Positions 1 through 8,583 are shown, counted from the stretch's first letter. The stretch is 48,204 bases of DNA from Erythrobacter sp. CCH5-A1 (GCF_001557115.1 NZ_LSKQ01000167.1:1-48204), one strand, 5' to 3'. The notes: a model not told the origin generated them from the letters alone. Translations and numbers: made by a program.

Positions 1-1
1 G

Positions 2-184
2 CCCCCGCCGCCGCCCAAGCCGTGGGAGGCCGTGATCGTCCGCCCCAATGTCACCCCTGCCAATGGCCACCAGGCGGCGCTGATCGCGCAGCGTGACGCC
101 AAGGCGGAATCCGACGCGGCGACCCAGTCGGCGCTCGCGCGCTTGCAGATGGTCTACCAGTCGCCGGGGCAGGCGCCGGGCTGA
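2..184 (+). CDS. 3' end of an unknown gene, truncated by the window edge
   Basis: An open frame runs from the window edge to a TGA and encodes about 60 residues. It begins with a run of prolines (PPPPPKPWEAV) and continues with an Ala/Gln-rich, probably helical tail that ends SPGQAPG. The TGA shares its last base with the ATG of the following protease gene (TGATG), so the two are very likely co-transcribed and translationally coupled. A proline-rich linker followed by a helical tail would fit a surface or envelope protein, but the visible part is too short to assign a family. I do not recognise it. Confidence 0.6.
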   Translation, partial: PPPPPKPWEAVIVRPNVTPANGHQAALIAQRDAKAESDAATQSALARLQMVYQSPGQAPG

Positions 185-1059
185 TGTCCGGACCTGCCGG
201 CCGTCGGCGCGTAATGCCGGCGGCGATGCTGTGCGGCGCACTCGCGCTCTGCTGCCTTGCCGCAGCCGGTCGCCTGCATTCGCAGACCACTGACCGGCGC
301 GTGCCCTCCGGCGATGCCGCCGTGCCCGCCGCACTGGCACAGGCAGCGCGGGCGGTCGGATTCCTCGACGCCGGGCCGCCCGCGCCGGGGAGCGTGCCTG
401 ACGGCGGCACGGCGATCCTCATCTCCGACTGCCTGGCGCTGACGGCTGGCCACGTCGTCGAGGCGCTCGCAGCGGGCAAGCAGGCGGTGATGCTGCGGCT
501 GCGTTTCCCGTCGCTTGCCGACGACAAGGGCGCGCTGCGCAGCTTTGCCGCCACGGTGGAGGCGCGGCCGAGCGGCCTGTGGCGCGATCCGGTGTCGGAC
601 GACTGGGCCCTGCTCAGGCTCGCCGAGTCGCCGGGCCTGCCGCCGCTCGAGCCTGCCCCGGCGTCATGCTGCAGCTGGAAGACGCTGCCCGCTCCGGCGG
701 CCGTGGCCGGATTTCCGGCCGACCGCTTCGATGCCGCAGCGCCTGCCTTGTGGATCGATCCGGCCTGCACGATCCAGCGGCGTCTGGCGATCCCGGTGCT
801 CGCCACCGATTGCCAGGCGACGAGCGGCAATTCCGGCGGTCCGGTGCTGGTGCCATCGGGCACAGGCTGGAAGCTGGCCGCCATGCTGACCCGCGCCCCG
901 CCGCCCAAAAGGCGGGGATTGAAGACCGGTCAGACGACCTACGCGCTGGTCATCGAGGGGCGGATGGCCGCGGCGATCCGGCGCGCCAAGGAGCGACCTT
1001 GCACGGCCAGCCCGGAGGCTCCGGCTCCGGCCCTTGCGCCGCAGCAAGCGGGGCCGTGA
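184..1059 (+). CDS. Secreted trypsin-fold serine protease
   Basis: The 291-residue protein has a basic N-terminus and a hydrophobic segment (about residues 11-28), consistent with a signal peptide or membrane anchor. The chymotrypsin-fold catalytic triad is readable in order: His in LTAGHVVE, Asp in SDDWALLRL, and Ser in TSGNSGGPV. The GNSGGP box is the classic S1 nucleophile loop. It therefore probably hydrolyses peptide bonds in the periplasm or outside the cell; substrate specificity cannot be read. Four cysteines could form disulfides. The start overlaps the stop of the upstream partial gene (TGATG), suggesting an operon. The C-terminus is an Ala/Pro-rich tail without a domain. It faces dnaB tail to tail with only 25 bases between them. 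Confidence 0.85.
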   Translation: MSGPAGRRRVMPAAMLCGALALCCLAAAGRLHSQTTDRRVPSGDAAVPAALAQAARAVGFLDAGPPAPGSVPDGGTAILISDCLALTAGHVVEALAAGKQAVMLRLRFPSLADDKGALRSFAATVEARPSGLWRDPVSDDWALLRLAESPGLPPLEPAPASCCSWKTLPAPAAVAGFPADRFDAAAPALWIDPACTIQRRLAIPVLATDCQATSGNSGGPVLVPSGTGWKLAAMLTRAPPPKRRGLKTGQTTYALVIEGRMAAAIRRAKERPCTASPEAPAPALAPQQAGP

Positions 1060-1084
1060 TCGCCCGGAGGCTGCCGCCTGCCCG

Positions 1085-2605
1085 CTATTCGTACCCGTAG
1101 TCCGAATAGTCCTTGAAATTGGGCGAGGTGAACTTGGTGATGTCGCTCTGGAAGTGCAGCGGCACGTTGCCGGTCGAGCCGTGGCGCTGCTTGGCGACGA
1201 TCAGCGTCGCGCGGCCCACCAGCCCTTCGAACTTCTCCTCCCACAGGCGGTATTTCTCCTGCACATCGGGCGGCGAGGAGGCGTCGGGCGTGTCGGGCTT
1301 GACCAGCAGGTGGTAGTAATCGCCGCGGAAGATGAACCACACCATGTCCGCGTCCTGCTCGATCGAGCCGGACTCGCGCAGGTCGGAGAGCTGCGGGCGC
1401 TTGTCCTCGCGGCTTTCGACCGCGCGGGAAAGCTGCGAGAGCGCGATCACCGGGACCTGCAATTCCTTCGCCAGCGTCTTGAGGCCGCGGCTGATTTCCG
1501 AGATTTCGTTCACGCGGTTGTCGTTGGCCCGGCCCGAACCTTGCAGCAGTTGCAGGTAGTCGACGATGATGAGGCCGATGTCGTGCCGCCGCTTCATCCG
1601 CCGCGCACGGGTGCGCAGGGCGGCGATGGTGAGCGCGGGCGTATCGTCGATGTAGAGCGGCAGCTCGGCCAGGCGCTGGCTGGCGTAGGAGAGCTTCTGG
1701 AAATCCTCGCGGGTGAGCTTGCCGCTGCGCAGCGCTTCCGATGAAATCTCGGCCTGCTCCGCCAGAATACGCGTCGCCAGCTGGTCGCTGCTCATTTCGA
1801 GGCTGAAGAAGGCGACCGGCGCGCCGTAGTTGAACTCGCCGCCCTCGCGCTGCCAGTTGAGGTGGGCTTCGGCGCAGTTGAAGGCGATGTTGGTGGCAAG
1901 CGAGGTCTTGCCCATCCCCGGACGCCCGGCAAGGATCACGAGGTCGGAATTGTGGAGGCCGCTGGTCTTTTGGTCGATCGTCGCAAGGCCGGTGGTCTTG
2001 CCCGACAACCCGCCGCCCGAGTTCATCGCGGCTTCGGCCATCTTGATCGCGGTCAGCGCCGCCTCGCGGAAGGTCGCCGCTTCGCGGCCGGTGCTGGCTC
2101 CTTCGGCGACCTTGAACAGATCCGCCTCGGCCTGCGCGATGCGGTCCATCGGGGAGGTGTCTTCCGAGGTGTCGAGCGCGCCCTCCACAAGGCCCCGCCC
2201 GACGCTCACCAGCTCGCGCAGCAGAGCAAGGTCGTAGATCTGCTGGGCCAGTTCGCGCGGCACCAAGAGGCCCGCGCCGCTCGCGGTCAGCTGCGCGAGA
2301 TAGGACGTGCCGCCCAGTTCGCGCAAAGCCTCGTCCGCCTCGAAGAACGGACGCAGCGTGACCGGCGAGGCGGTGGCGTTGCGTTCGATCAGCGCCAGTA
2401 CGCGCTCGTAGATGCGGGCGTGGAGCGGCTCGAAGAAGTGGTCGGGGCGGATCGGGACCGGCAGTTCCTCGATCACCCGGTTGTCGATCAGCACCGCGCC
2501 GAGGAAGGCGGCTTCCGCATCGAGATTGGCGGGCAGCTTCTTCACCGGAAGCTCTCCGGCGGGGTCTTGCGGTTTGATCGGGGTGACTTTTTCGGGTTCG
2601 GCCAT
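1085..2605 (-). CDS. dnaB: Replicative DNA helicase DnaB
   Basis: The protein is 506 residues, the usual length for the hexameric 5'-3' helicase that unwinds DNA at the replication fork and recruits primase. An N-terminal DnaB domain (about residues 25-130) precedes the RecA-like motor. The motor carries Walker A GRPGMGKTSL, the motif FFSLEMS, Walker B-type LIIVDYLQLL, and the DLRESGSIEQDAD and KQRHGSTG motifs near the end. I chose the ATG at 2605 (MAEPEKVTP). An in-frame ATG 22 codons upstream would add a sequence unlike DnaB. The gene is divergent from the UPF0262 gene, an arrangement I associate with alphaproteobacteria. There is no intein. Confidence 0.97.
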   Translation of the reverse strand: MAEPEKVTPIKPQDPAGELPVKKLPANLDAEAAFLGAVLIDNRVIEELPVPIRPDHFFEPLHARIYERVLALIERNATASPVTLRPFFEADEALRELGGTSYLAQLTASGAGLLVPRELAQQIYDLALLRELVSVGRGLVEGALDTSEDTSPMDRIAQAEADLFKVAEGASTGREAATFREAALTAIKMAEAAMNSGGGLSGKTTGLATIDQKTSGLHNSDLVILAGRPGMGKTSLATNIAFNCAEAHLNWQREGGEFNYGAPVAFFSLEMSSDQLATRILAEQAEISSEALRSGKLTREDFQKLSYASQRLAELPLYIDDTPALTIAALRTRARRMKRRHDIGLIIVDYLQLLQGSGRANDNRVNEISEISRGLKTLAKELQVPVIALSQLSRAVESREDKRPQLSDLRESGSIEQDADMVWFIFRGDYYHLLVKPDTPDASSPPDVQEKYRLWEEKFEGLVGRATLIVAKQRHGSTGNVPLHFQSDITKFTSPNFKDYSDYGYE

Positions 2606-2742
2606 CCGGCCCTGATGCGCACCGCGCGCCGCTTCGTGCAAGGGCGAAAGGCGCCAATATTTATTTCGCACGCTGTGGATAGTGGGGAGAGTGCGTCGAA
2701 GTGCTTGAAGTGCGGGCCCTGCATCTGCGAGAGGCTTGTCTC

Positions 2743-3276
2743 ATGGCCGATACGCCGCCCGATTCCCTGCCTGTCTCGCCCGCGCCCGGTGCTGCGGGGG
2801 CGCAGCGCATTGCCCAGGTCACGCTCGACGAGGCGACGATCCTGTGGCGCAACGCGGACGTCGAGCAGGAGCGGCGGGTCGCGATCTACGATCTCATCGA
2901 GGAGAACAGCTTCAAGCCGGTGCGTTCGGCCGAGCGCGGGGCGAGCGGGCCGTACCACCTGCACCTCTCCGTCACCGACGGGCGGCTGGCGATGGATATC
3001 AAGGACACCGGCGAGCAGCTGCTCGAGACGCTGCTGATCGGCATGGCCCGCTTCCGCCGCCCGATCCGCGAATATTTCGCGATCTGCGACAGCTACTATC
3101 AGGCGATCCGCAAGGCGACCCCGGCCGAGATCGAGACGATCGACATGGCGCGCCGCGGCATCCACAACAACGCCGCCGAACTGCTGCTCGAGCGGCTCGA
3201 GGGCAAGGTCGAGACCGACTTCGCCACCGCCCGCCGGCTGTTCACGCTGATCTGCGTGCTGCACATCAAGGGCTGA
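2743..3276 (+). CDS. UPF0262 family protein
   Basis: The 177-residue protein matches the alphaproteobacterial UPF0262 family, with IYDLIEENSF, YHLHLSVTDGRLAMDI and RGIHNNAAELL as landmark stretches. No biochemical role is established for the family. It has no signal peptide or membrane segment, so it is probably cytoplasmic. The ATG at 2743 follows a GAGAGG ribosome-binding site about eight bases upstream; an earlier in-frame GTG at 2701 lacks one. It is followed six bases later by the GH25-like gene and then cdd, so these three probably form an operon divergent from dnaB. Confidence 0.9.
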   Translation: MADTPPDSLPVSPAPGAAGAQRIAQVTLDEATILWRNADVEQERRVAIYDLIEENSFKPVRSAERGASGPYHLHLSVTDGRLAMDIKDTGEQLLETLLIGMARFRRPIREYFAICDSYYQAIRKATPAEIETIDMARRGIHNNAAELLLERLEGKVETDFATARRLFTLICVLHIKG

Positions 3277-3282
3277 GGGGGC

Positions 3283-3999
3283 ATGGCCAAAGGGGCAAGG
3301 AAACGGCGCGCGCCGCGGCGCTGGCTGCTGCGGCTGGCGGCGCTTCTGATGCTGTTCAGCCTCGCCTTTGCCGCGTGGCTGTGGTGGGACATGCGCAGCT
3401 GGCGTCCCGATCCCGACCTCTACCCCGAGCAGGGCGCGCTGGTCCCCGCGGGCACCACGCCGGTCCGGTTCGAGACGCTGAAGGCGATCGGCGCGCGTTT
3501 CGTCTACCTCCCGCTGGCGGCGGGGGCGGGGGCGGATGCACCGGGCGGTTTTGCCGACCGCTTCGCCGCCGCGCGCAAGGCCGGCCTCAAGGTCGGCGTG
3601 GTCCTGCCCTTCGACCCCTGCCTCGGCGCCGACGCGCAGAGCGGGGTCTTCGCCCAGATGGTCCCGCGCGATGCGGACCTGCTGCCGCCCGCCATCGCGC
3701 TCGAGGGGCTGGCCGAGGCGTGTGACCCCAAGGTCAGCGATGCGGCGGTCGAAAGCGAGCTGATGACGCTCATCAACCAGATCGAACTTCACGCGGGCAA
3801 GCCCGTCATCCTCAAGCTCTCTCCCGCCTTCGAGGCCCGCCACAAGACCGCGACCGCGCTCGCCCGCGACCTGTGGCTTGCCCGCGACCGGGCGCGGCCG
3901 GATTACGCCGGGCGGCCATGGCTGCTATGGAGCGCCAACTCGGCGCGGGTGACCGAGGCGAGCGCGGAGCCGGTCGAATGGGTGGTGGTGCAGAAGTGA
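3283..3999 (+). CDS. Membrane-anchored GH25-like lysozyme-fold protein, probably inactive
   Basis: The 238-residue protein has a basic N-terminus and one transmembrane or uncleaved signal segment (residues 15-35, ending LWWDM). The rest resembles glycoside hydrolase family 25 muramidases in strand order: an RFVYLPLA strand where active enzymes have FAYI.AT, then FADRFAAARKAGLKVGVVLPFDPC, a QMVPRDADLLPPAIALEG stretch, and a late WLLWSANSARV strand. The acidic residues expected in active GH25 enzymes (DxS near the start and DxE in the middle) are not visible. I infer a catalytically dead relative that may bind peptidoglycan. It ends in a GTGA overlap with cdd. The fold assignment rests on pattern only. 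Confidence 0.65.
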   Translation: MAKGARKRRAPRRWLLRLAALLMLFSLAFAAWLWWDMRSWRPDPDLYPEQGALVPAGTTPVRFETLKAIGARFVYLPLAAGAGADAPGGFADRFAAARKAGLKVGVVLPFDPCLGADAQSGVFAQMVPRDADLLPPAIALEGLAEACDPKVSDAAVESELMTLINQIELHAGKPVILKLSPAFEARHKTATALARDLWLARDRARPDYAGRPWLLWSANSARVTEASAEPVEWVVVQK

Positions 4000-4421
4000 G
4001 CCTTTCGGGCGAACAGGAACGCGCGCTGATCGACGCGGCCTACGCGGCGGCGCGCGGGGCCTATGCGCCCTATTCCGATTACCCCGTCGGCGCGGCGCTG
4101 CTGTTCGATGACGGCGCGGTCGTCACCGGGTGCAACGTCGAGAACGCGAGCTACGGCCTGTCGCTCTGCGCCGAGACCGTCGCGGTCGCCAAGGCGTTCG
4201 AGGCCGGACGGCGCGGGGGATTGCAAGCGGTCGCGGTGGTGGGCCTCAAGGCCGACGCCGAGCCGATCACCCCCTGCGGCCGCTGCCGTCAGGTCCTCAA
4301 CGAGGTCGCCGCCCTCGGCGACACAGACCCGCTGGTGCTGTGCGTGAGCAAGGACGACGTGCGCCGCGTGGCCCTCTCCGCGCTGCTGCCCCACGCCTTT
4401 GGGCCCGCGCACCTCGGCTGA
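3996..4421 (+). CDS. cdd: Cytidine deaminase
   Basis: The product is 141 residues, typical of the homotetrameric zinc enzyme that converts cytidine and deoxycytidine to uridine forms in pyrimidine salvage. Diagnostic motifs are AYAPYSDYPVGAALL, GCNVENASYG, the catalytic CAE (zinc Cys plus proton-shuttle Glu) and PCGRCRQ with the other two zinc cysteines. I chose the GTG at 3996, which overlaps the previous stop (GTGA) and gives the family's normal N-terminus. An ATG at 3978 would add six residues. It is the last gene of the UPF0262 to cdd run. Confidence 0.95.
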   Translation: MSLSGEQERALIDAAYAAARGAYAPYSDYPVGAALLFDDGAVVTGCNVENASYGLSLCAETVAVAKAFEAGRRGGLQAVAVVGLKADAEPITPCGRCRQVLNEVAALGDTDPLVLCVSKDDVRRVALSALLPHAFGPAHLG

Positions 4422-4457
4422 CCGGCTCCGCACGCCGCTGCCTGCGGGGGGCGTGTT

Positions 4458-4552
4458 GGAGACACATGAGACACTGTCCAGAGGCTGAAAACCGCTCCCA
4501 CCGCAACGCCAGTTCGCGGGGGTCGGGGAAGGGCGTCCGGACAGTCTCATGT
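4458..4552. repeat. Inverted GAGACA-rich repeat between convergent genes
   Basis: ACATGAGACACTGTCC (4464-4479) reappears inverted as GGACAGTCTCATGT (4539-4552), differing only by a two-base AC insertion. About 60 bases lie between the arms. The element sits in the 230-base gap between cdd and the reverse-strand carboxypeptidase gene, so it may act as a terminator for both. It has no T-run. A related 17-mer occurs at 30471-30487 (15 of 17 bases identical in reverse complement), which hints at a dispersed motif. Nothing else is evident in this gap. Confidence 0.45.
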
Positions 4553-4651
4553 CGCACGGAATGGCATCTGCGAAGCGAGTAGGAAAGCGGGGCTAACCGA
4601 AGAGGGAAGACCTCCGCCGATCCTTCAGGGTTCCTACTGCCGCGCCGCGGA

Positions 4652-5791
4652 TCAGGCGTCCCGCCCCTCCAGCCATTCCACCAGCGCCGCGAGGCACTCG
4701 CGCCCCAGCAGCTTGCAGCGCTCGGGCGACCAGCCCTGTTCGGGCTCGGGGAAGTCCGCGAGGTCCTTGTAGGGCATCTCCAGCGTCATCGCGACCGCGC
4801 CGAAGCGTTCGGCGAGCTGGTTGGTGCTCATCGTCAGGTTTGCGCGGCCCGGCGAGGCCTTGGGATAGCCGAGCTTGGTCTGGAAATCGGGGGTGCGGCG
4901 GTCGAGGATGCGCTGGTAGCGGTAGAAGCCCTCGCCCTGCTCTTCCTTCCACGAGGGGATGCCTTCGAAGCCCGCAAGGAACACCGCCGGGATCGCCTCG
5001 TCGGCATGGACGTCCATCGCGAAGTCGACGCCGGTCTGGTCCATGCGGCTGCGGATCGCGAGCACTTCGGGCGAGCGTTCTGGGGTCGGCTCGGCCCATT
5101 CGCGGTTGAGGTTGGTGCCAACCGCATTGGTTCGCAAGTGCCCGCGGCGCGAACCATCGGGGTTGCAATTGGGCACGATGTGCAGGCGGCACTTCTTGCG
5201 CAGCACCCGCGCCACCGGATCGGCGGGATCGGTCAGGCACTCGAGCGCGCCCTCCATCCACCATTCCGCCTGCGTCTCGCCCGGGTGCTGGCGGGCGTAG
5301 AGCCACACCTGCGTCGGCCCCTCGCCCATTTCGAGGCAATCCACCGGCTGGCCGTCCAGCGTGGTGCCGAGCCGCACGTAATTGACGCCCTCGGAGGAGG
5401 CGGCCTCGGCGATCAGGTCGTGGTGGCGCTCCATCGAATAGGGCGCGAAGTACGCTACCCAGAACACGCCGCCTGCGGGCAGGTAGCGCACGGTGAGCGT
5501 GCCCCCGTCCTCGTCCTTGTCGTAGCTCGAGGCGGCGCGCGCCCAGTAATCGCGGTCCTCGGAAACGCAGGCATTGTAGTCCGGCCAGCCGCCCGGATAG
5601 GCGCTCGCGGCAAGGCCGGTGAGCTTCAGCACCACTTCCTCGCCCGCGGGCGCGGTGACGCGGAAGTGGAACCACTGGAAGAACTCGGATTCGTTGTCGC
5701 GCCGGATGGCCAGGCGGGCGGTGTTCCCGCTGATGCCGAGCACGTCGATATTGCCGCTGTCGAACCCGGCGTCGATGAAGAGAGAGGTCAT
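4652..5791 (-). CDS. M14 zinc carboxypeptidase, cytosolic carboxypeptidase-like
   Basis: The 379-residue protein has an N-terminal beta-rich domain (about 1-125) followed by an M14 catalytic domain. The zinc motif [10 protein letters not shown] gives His and Glu, NPDG lies in the substrate-binding loop, the third ligand is His in MDVHADE, and the catalytic Glu is in TLEMPYKD. The N-domain plus this motif set matches the cytosolic carboxypeptidase (CCP) branch, which in eukaryotes removes C-terminal or side-chain glutamates. The bacterial substrate is unknown. No signal peptide is present. The ATG overlaps the stop of the upstream lipoprotein gene (ATGA), so the two are coupled. Confidence 0.9.
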   Translation of the reverse strand: MTSLFIDAGFDSGNIDVLGISGNTARLAIRRDNESEFFQWFHFRVTAPAGEEVVLKLTGLAASAYPGGWPDYNACVSEDRDYWARAASSYDKDEDGGTLTVRYLPAGGVFWVAYFAPYSMERHHDLIAEAASSEGVNYVRLGTTLDGQPVDCLEMGEGPTQVWLYARQHPGETQAEWWMEGALECLTDPADPVARVLRKKCRLHIVPNCNPDGSRRGHLRTNAVGTNLNREWAEPTPERSPEVLAIRSRMDQTGVDFAMDVHADEAIPAVFLAGFEGIPSWKEEQGEGFYRYQRILDRRTPDFQTKLGYPKASPGRANLTMSTNQLAERFGAVAMTLEMPYKDLADFPEPEQGWSPERCKLLGRECLAALVEWLEGRDA

Positions 5792-6420
5792 TTGGTTCCT
5801 TGAAGCTTCTTGGCGTCGATCGTCACGGTCTCGCCATTGCCACCGGGGAAGTCCTTGAACAACCCGGCCGCGAGCGTGCGGGCGGCGGTTGTCACCTGCG
5901 CATAGGGGGACTTCACCCCGGTCGCCATCTCGGCGCGGCCTTCCCACAGGGTTTCGCCGCCGGTCCGGCTGATGCGCAGCTCGAGCGTGGTGGTGGCCGC
6001 GGGCCCCTCGCGCCCGCCGCCGAGGTTGATCCCGACCCCGAGCCCCACGCCCGAACCGAAGCTGCCGGTCCCGCCGCCCACGCCCACATTCACCGGCCCG
6101 CGCCGCTCTACCGGGGCCGCGAGGATCGCCTTGCGGCTGGTGCGGATCGCGGCGGTCTGGTCGGCGGGGACGCCTTCGGGAACGACGGTGTAGCCCGTCT
6201 TGGTCAGTTCGGCGCTGACAGCCTCGGCAATCGCGGCGCGTGCGGCAAGGTTGGTGACCTCGTCGGGGAAGGTTATGGCGATGGTCCCGCGCCCAAGCTC
6301 GCCTGCGGAAGGCGCGACGAAGCGGGTGACCTCGACCGGGCCGGTATAGGGCGTCGTCGCGCAGGCCGAGAGCGCGAGCGTGGCGGCAGCAAGGGGGGCA
6401 AGCAGGCGGAAGGGCAACAT
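5788..6420 (-). CDS. Lipoprotein, DUF4136-like
   Basis: The 210-residue protein has a lipoprotein signal peptide ending LSACATTPY, so Cys-20 or thereabouts should be lipidated and the protein anchored in the envelope. The mature part resembles DUF4136 proteins: an [17 protein letters not shown] segment, a Gly-rich middle ([19 protein letters not shown]), and a strand pair around [23 protein letters not shown]. Function is unknown for the family. It starts at an ATG 120 bases from galE on the other strand and ends in an ATGA overlap with the carboxypeptidase gene. Confidence 0.8.
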   Translation of the reverse strand: MLPFRLLAPLAAATLALSACATTPYTGPVEVTRFVAPSAGELGRGTIAITFPDEVTNLAARAAIAEAVSAELTKTGYTVVPEGVPADQTAAIRTSRKAILAAPVERRGPVNVGVGGGTGSFGSGVGLGVGINLGGGREGPAATTTLELRISRTGGETLWEGRAEMATGVKSPYAQVTTAARTLAAGLFKDFPGGNGETVTIDAKKLQGTK

Positions 6421-6499
6421 GGCGCAGGTTCCTCTCGTGATCCGCCGACTATAGGCCGCGCACCTGAACGTGCACAGACCACGATGTGTCTGTCGCAGG

Positions 6500-6528
6500 T
6501 TGAGATTTCCTGAAACAGTTTGTGTGAT
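6500..6528 (+). promoter_or_regulatory. Candidate promoter of galE
   Basis: TTGAGA (6500-6505) and TGTGAT (6523-6528) are 17 bases apart and match the sigma-70 boxes at five and four of six positions. Transcription would begin only a few bases before the galE ATG, implying an almost leaderless mRNA. This is a pattern match only. Confidence 0.35.
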
Positions 6529-6540
6529 AGGGCGGCGCAT

Positions 6541-7545
6541 ATGACGGACAGCAAACCTTCTGTGCTCGTGACCGGCGGGGCCGGCTATATCGGCAGCCAC
6601 GCGGTGCTCGCCTTGCGTGATGCGGGCTGGCCGGTCGCGGTGATCGACAACCTGACGACGGGTTTCCGCTTCGCTATCCCTGACGGCGTGCCGCTTTACG
6701 AGGGCGATATCGAGGATGCGGCGCTGCTGGCGCGGATCTTCACAGAGCAGGGCACGCGCGCGATCATGCATTTCGCCGGCTCCATCGTGGTGCCCGAAAG
6801 CGTCGCCGATCCCTTGAAGTATTACCACAACAACACCGCCAAGAGCCGTGCGCTGATCGCGGCGGCGGTGGCGGCGGGCGTGCCGCACATGATCTTCTCC
6901 TCGACCGCGGCGACCTACGGCATTCCCGATGTCGCCGCCGTTTCGGAGGACACCCCCCAGCGCCCGATCAACCCCTATGGCTGGTCCAAGCTGATGACCG
7001 AGCAGATGCTCGCCGATGTCGCCGCCGCGCATCCGCTCAATTACGGTGTGCTGCGCTATTTCAACGTCGCGGGCGCGGACCCGGCGGCGAGGAGCGGGCA
7101 ATCGACCGCGGGGGCGACCCACCTCATCAAGGTCGCCATCGAAGCCGCGCTCGGCAAGCGCGAATCGGTGAGCGTGTTCGGCACCGATTACGCCACGCCC
7201 GACGGCACCGGCGTGCGCGACTACATCCATGTGAGCGACCTGGCGGCGGCCCACGTGCTGACGCTCGAGGCGCTGATCGCGGAGCCGGGGCGCTCGCTCA
7301 CCATGAACTGCGGCTATGGCCGGGGCTTCTCGGTGACCGAGGTGCTCGATGCGGTCGACCGGGTGACGAATCGCAAGCTCGAGCGGCGGCTGGAGCCGCG
7401 CCGCGCGGGCGATCCCGATTCGCTGATTTCGAACCCCGCGCGCCTCAAGGCGACCCTCGGATGGGAGCCGCAGCACGCCGATCTCGACGAAATCATCGCC
7501 CATGCGCTCGCCTGGGAGCGCAAATTGACCGATCTCAGGGGGTGA
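6541..7545 (+). CDS. galE: UDP-glucose 4-epimerase
   Basis: This 334-residue extended short-chain dehydrogenase interconverts UDP-glucose and UDP-galactose with bound NAD, supplying galactose units for polysaccharide and LPS. The N-terminal Rossmann motif is VLVTGGAGYIGSH. The catalytic Ser is in SSTAATYG and the YxxxK pair is in NPYGWSKLMTE. GVRDYIHVSDLA is typical of GalE. Length is normal. The ATG at 6541 is preferred over an in-frame ATG seven codons earlier, which lies on the candidate promoter. No other sugar-nucleotide gene is adjacent. Confidence 0.94.
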   Translation: MTDSKPSVLVTGGAGYIGSHAVLALRDAGWPVAVIDNLTTGFRFAIPDGVPLYEGDIEDAALLARIFTEQGTRAIMHFAGSIVVPESVADPLKYYHNNTAKSRALIAAAVAAGVPHMIFSSTAATYGIPDVAAVSEDTPQRPINPYGWSKLMTEQMLADVAAAHPLNYGVLRYFNVAGADPAARSGQSTAGATHLIKVAIEAALGKRESVSVFGTDYATPDGTGVRDYIHVSDLAAAHVLTLEALIAEPGRSLTMNCGYGRGFSVTEVLDAVDRVTNRKLERRLEPRRAGDPDSLISNPARLKATLGWEPQHADLDEIIAHALAWERKLTDLRG

Positions 7546-7561
7546 TCGGGCGAGTCCTGCA

Positions 7562-7590
7562 TTGACCTGCGCGCCCTGCATCGCTAACGG
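7562..7590 (+). promoter_or_regulatory. Candidate promoter of the L36 gene
   Basis: TTGACC (7562-7567) and TAACGG (7585-7590) are separated by 17 bases in the gap between galE and the L36 gene. The -35 box is good and the -10 box is weak. It fits a separate promoter for the small ribosomal protein gene. Confidence 0.3.
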
Positions 7591-7650
7591 CACGCTTCAA
7601 TTTCCGCGCGTCGGACCGTTTCCGGCGCGCTTCTCTTTTGGAAAAGCGCC

Positions 7651-7776
7651 ATGAAGATCGTCAACAGCCTCAAGTCGCTGAAGGGCCGTCACCGCGACAA
7701 CCGCGTGATCCGTCGCCGCGGCCGCACCTATGTGATCAACAAGACCGATCGCCGCTTCAAGGCCCGCCAGGGCTAA
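7651..7776 (+). CDS. ykgO: 50S ribosomal protein L36, zinc-free (type B) form
   Basis: A 41-residue, strongly basic protein starts [17 protein letters not shown] and ends RRFKARQG, which is the L36 pattern. The Cys/His zinc ligands of the classic form (CxxC...C...H) are absent, so this is the zinc-independent type B version. It sits in the large ribosomal subunit. A GGAAAA ribosome-binding site lies just upstream of the ATG. It stands alone, away from the spc operon. Confidence 0.95.
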   Translation: MKIVNSLKSLKGRHRDNRVIRRRGRTYVINKTDRRFKARQG

Positions 7777-7814
7777 GCTGGCGCGGCTGCCCCGATGGGC
7801 GGCTGACGGATATG

Positions 7815-7846
7815 GCGGCCCGCCTCCTCACCGGAGCGCGGGCCGC
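7815..7846 (+). terminator. Stem-loop after the L36 gene
   Basis: GCGGCCCGC (7815-7823) pairs perfectly with GCGGGCCGC (7838-7846) around a 14-base loop. The following sequence has only a short T-run (GTTTGGGGG), so it is an imperfect intrinsic terminator or mRNA-stabilising hairpin. Confidence 0.4.
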
Positions 7847-7866
7847 AAGCGTTTGGGGGTCTGGTG

Positions 7867-8469
7867 ATGCGGAAGGCCGTGGTGTTCGATGTCGGGCGGG
7901 TGCTGTTCCACTGGCAGCTCTCCGCGCTGTTCGAGCAGCTGATCGACGATCCTGAGGAACTCGCGTGGTTCCTCGCCAACGTGGTGACCGAGGAATGGCA
8001 CTTCGAGCATGACCGCGGCCGCCTGCTCGACGAGATGGTGCCTGAGCGGATCGCGCTCTACCCGCAATACGAAGCCCACATCCGCGCCTATCGGACGCGC
8101 TTCAACGAAACCCTGCCCGGTCCGGTCGAGGGCGCGCACGAGTTGGTCGAACGGCTCGCGGCGGCGGGCGTGCCGCTCTATTGCCTGACCAATTTCGGCG
8201 AGGAGTTCTTCGCCGCTTTCCGTCCGACCCAGCCGGTGTTCGACCATTTCGCCGACATCATCGTTTCGGGGACCGAGAAGGTCGTGAAGCCCGAGGCGCG
8301 CATTTACGAAATCGTGGAGGAGCGCAGCGGGCGGAGCGGGGCGCAGCTGTTCTTCACCGACGACAACGCCGCGAACATCTCCGCCGCCTGCGCGCGCGGC
8401 TGGGACGCGCATCTGTTCACCGATGCGCAGGCGCTTGAGGCGCAGCTGGTGGCGGCGGGATTGTTGTAA
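7867..8469 (+). CDS. HAD-superfamily hydrolase
   Basis: The 200-residue protein carries the haloacid dehalogenase-like motifs: motif I VVFDVGRVLFHW, motif II LTNF, motif III Lys in KVVKPEARIYE, and motif IV FFTDDNAANI. Motif I reads DVG, so the second acidic residue found in most HAD phosphatases (DxD) is replaced by Gly. This is common in the FDxGxVL subgroup, which includes YihX-like phosphatases and dehalogenases. Substrate is unknown. I start at ATG 7867; a GTG lies one codon earlier. It is followed by the hairpin repeat at 8483. Confidence 0.85.
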   Translation: MRKAVVFDVGRVLFHWQLSALFEQLIDDPEELAWFLANVVTEEWHFEHDRGRLLDEMVPERIALYPQYEAHIRAYRTRFNETLPGPVEGAHELVERLAAAGVPLYCLTNFGEEFFAAFRPTQPVFDHFADIIVSGTEKVVKPEARIYEIVEERSGRSGAQLFFTDDNAANISAACARGWDAHLFTDAQALEAQLVAAGLL

Positions 8470-8482
8470 TGCCCTTGTTTGC

Positions 8483-8583
8483 GTGACCGCCTCTGCGGTC
8501 ACGTCCTCGGCGCTGTTCCTCCGCTGCGCTACGGGCGCCTGCGGGCGGCCAGTCGGCCTTGCGGTCCGTCCGTTGGCGGACCG
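8483..8583. repeat. Composite hairpin repeat, copy A
   Basis: Three parts lie in order. A perfect hairpin GTGACCGC-ctct-GCGGTCAC (8483-8502) comes first. A 26-base core containing GGCCAGTCGGCC (8539-8564) follows. A second hairpin CGGTCCG-8 nt-CGGACCG (8562-8583) closes the element. The core matches 15587-15612 at 25 of 26 bases, while the flanking hairpins are different sequences in each copy. It begins 14 bases after the HAD gene stop. Such elements could be REP-like sequences or RNA-processing sites; function is unknown. Confidence 0.6.

Noticed and set aside
939..2657. Long alternative reverse frame overlapping dnaB
   Set aside because: It is a frame-shifted shadow of dnaB with Arg-rich sequence and no motifs.
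5792..5947. N-terminal extension of the M14 carboxypeptidase
   Set aside because: The extra codons overlap the lipoprotein gene and are Arg-rich; the ATGA overlap at 5788-5791 gives the better start.
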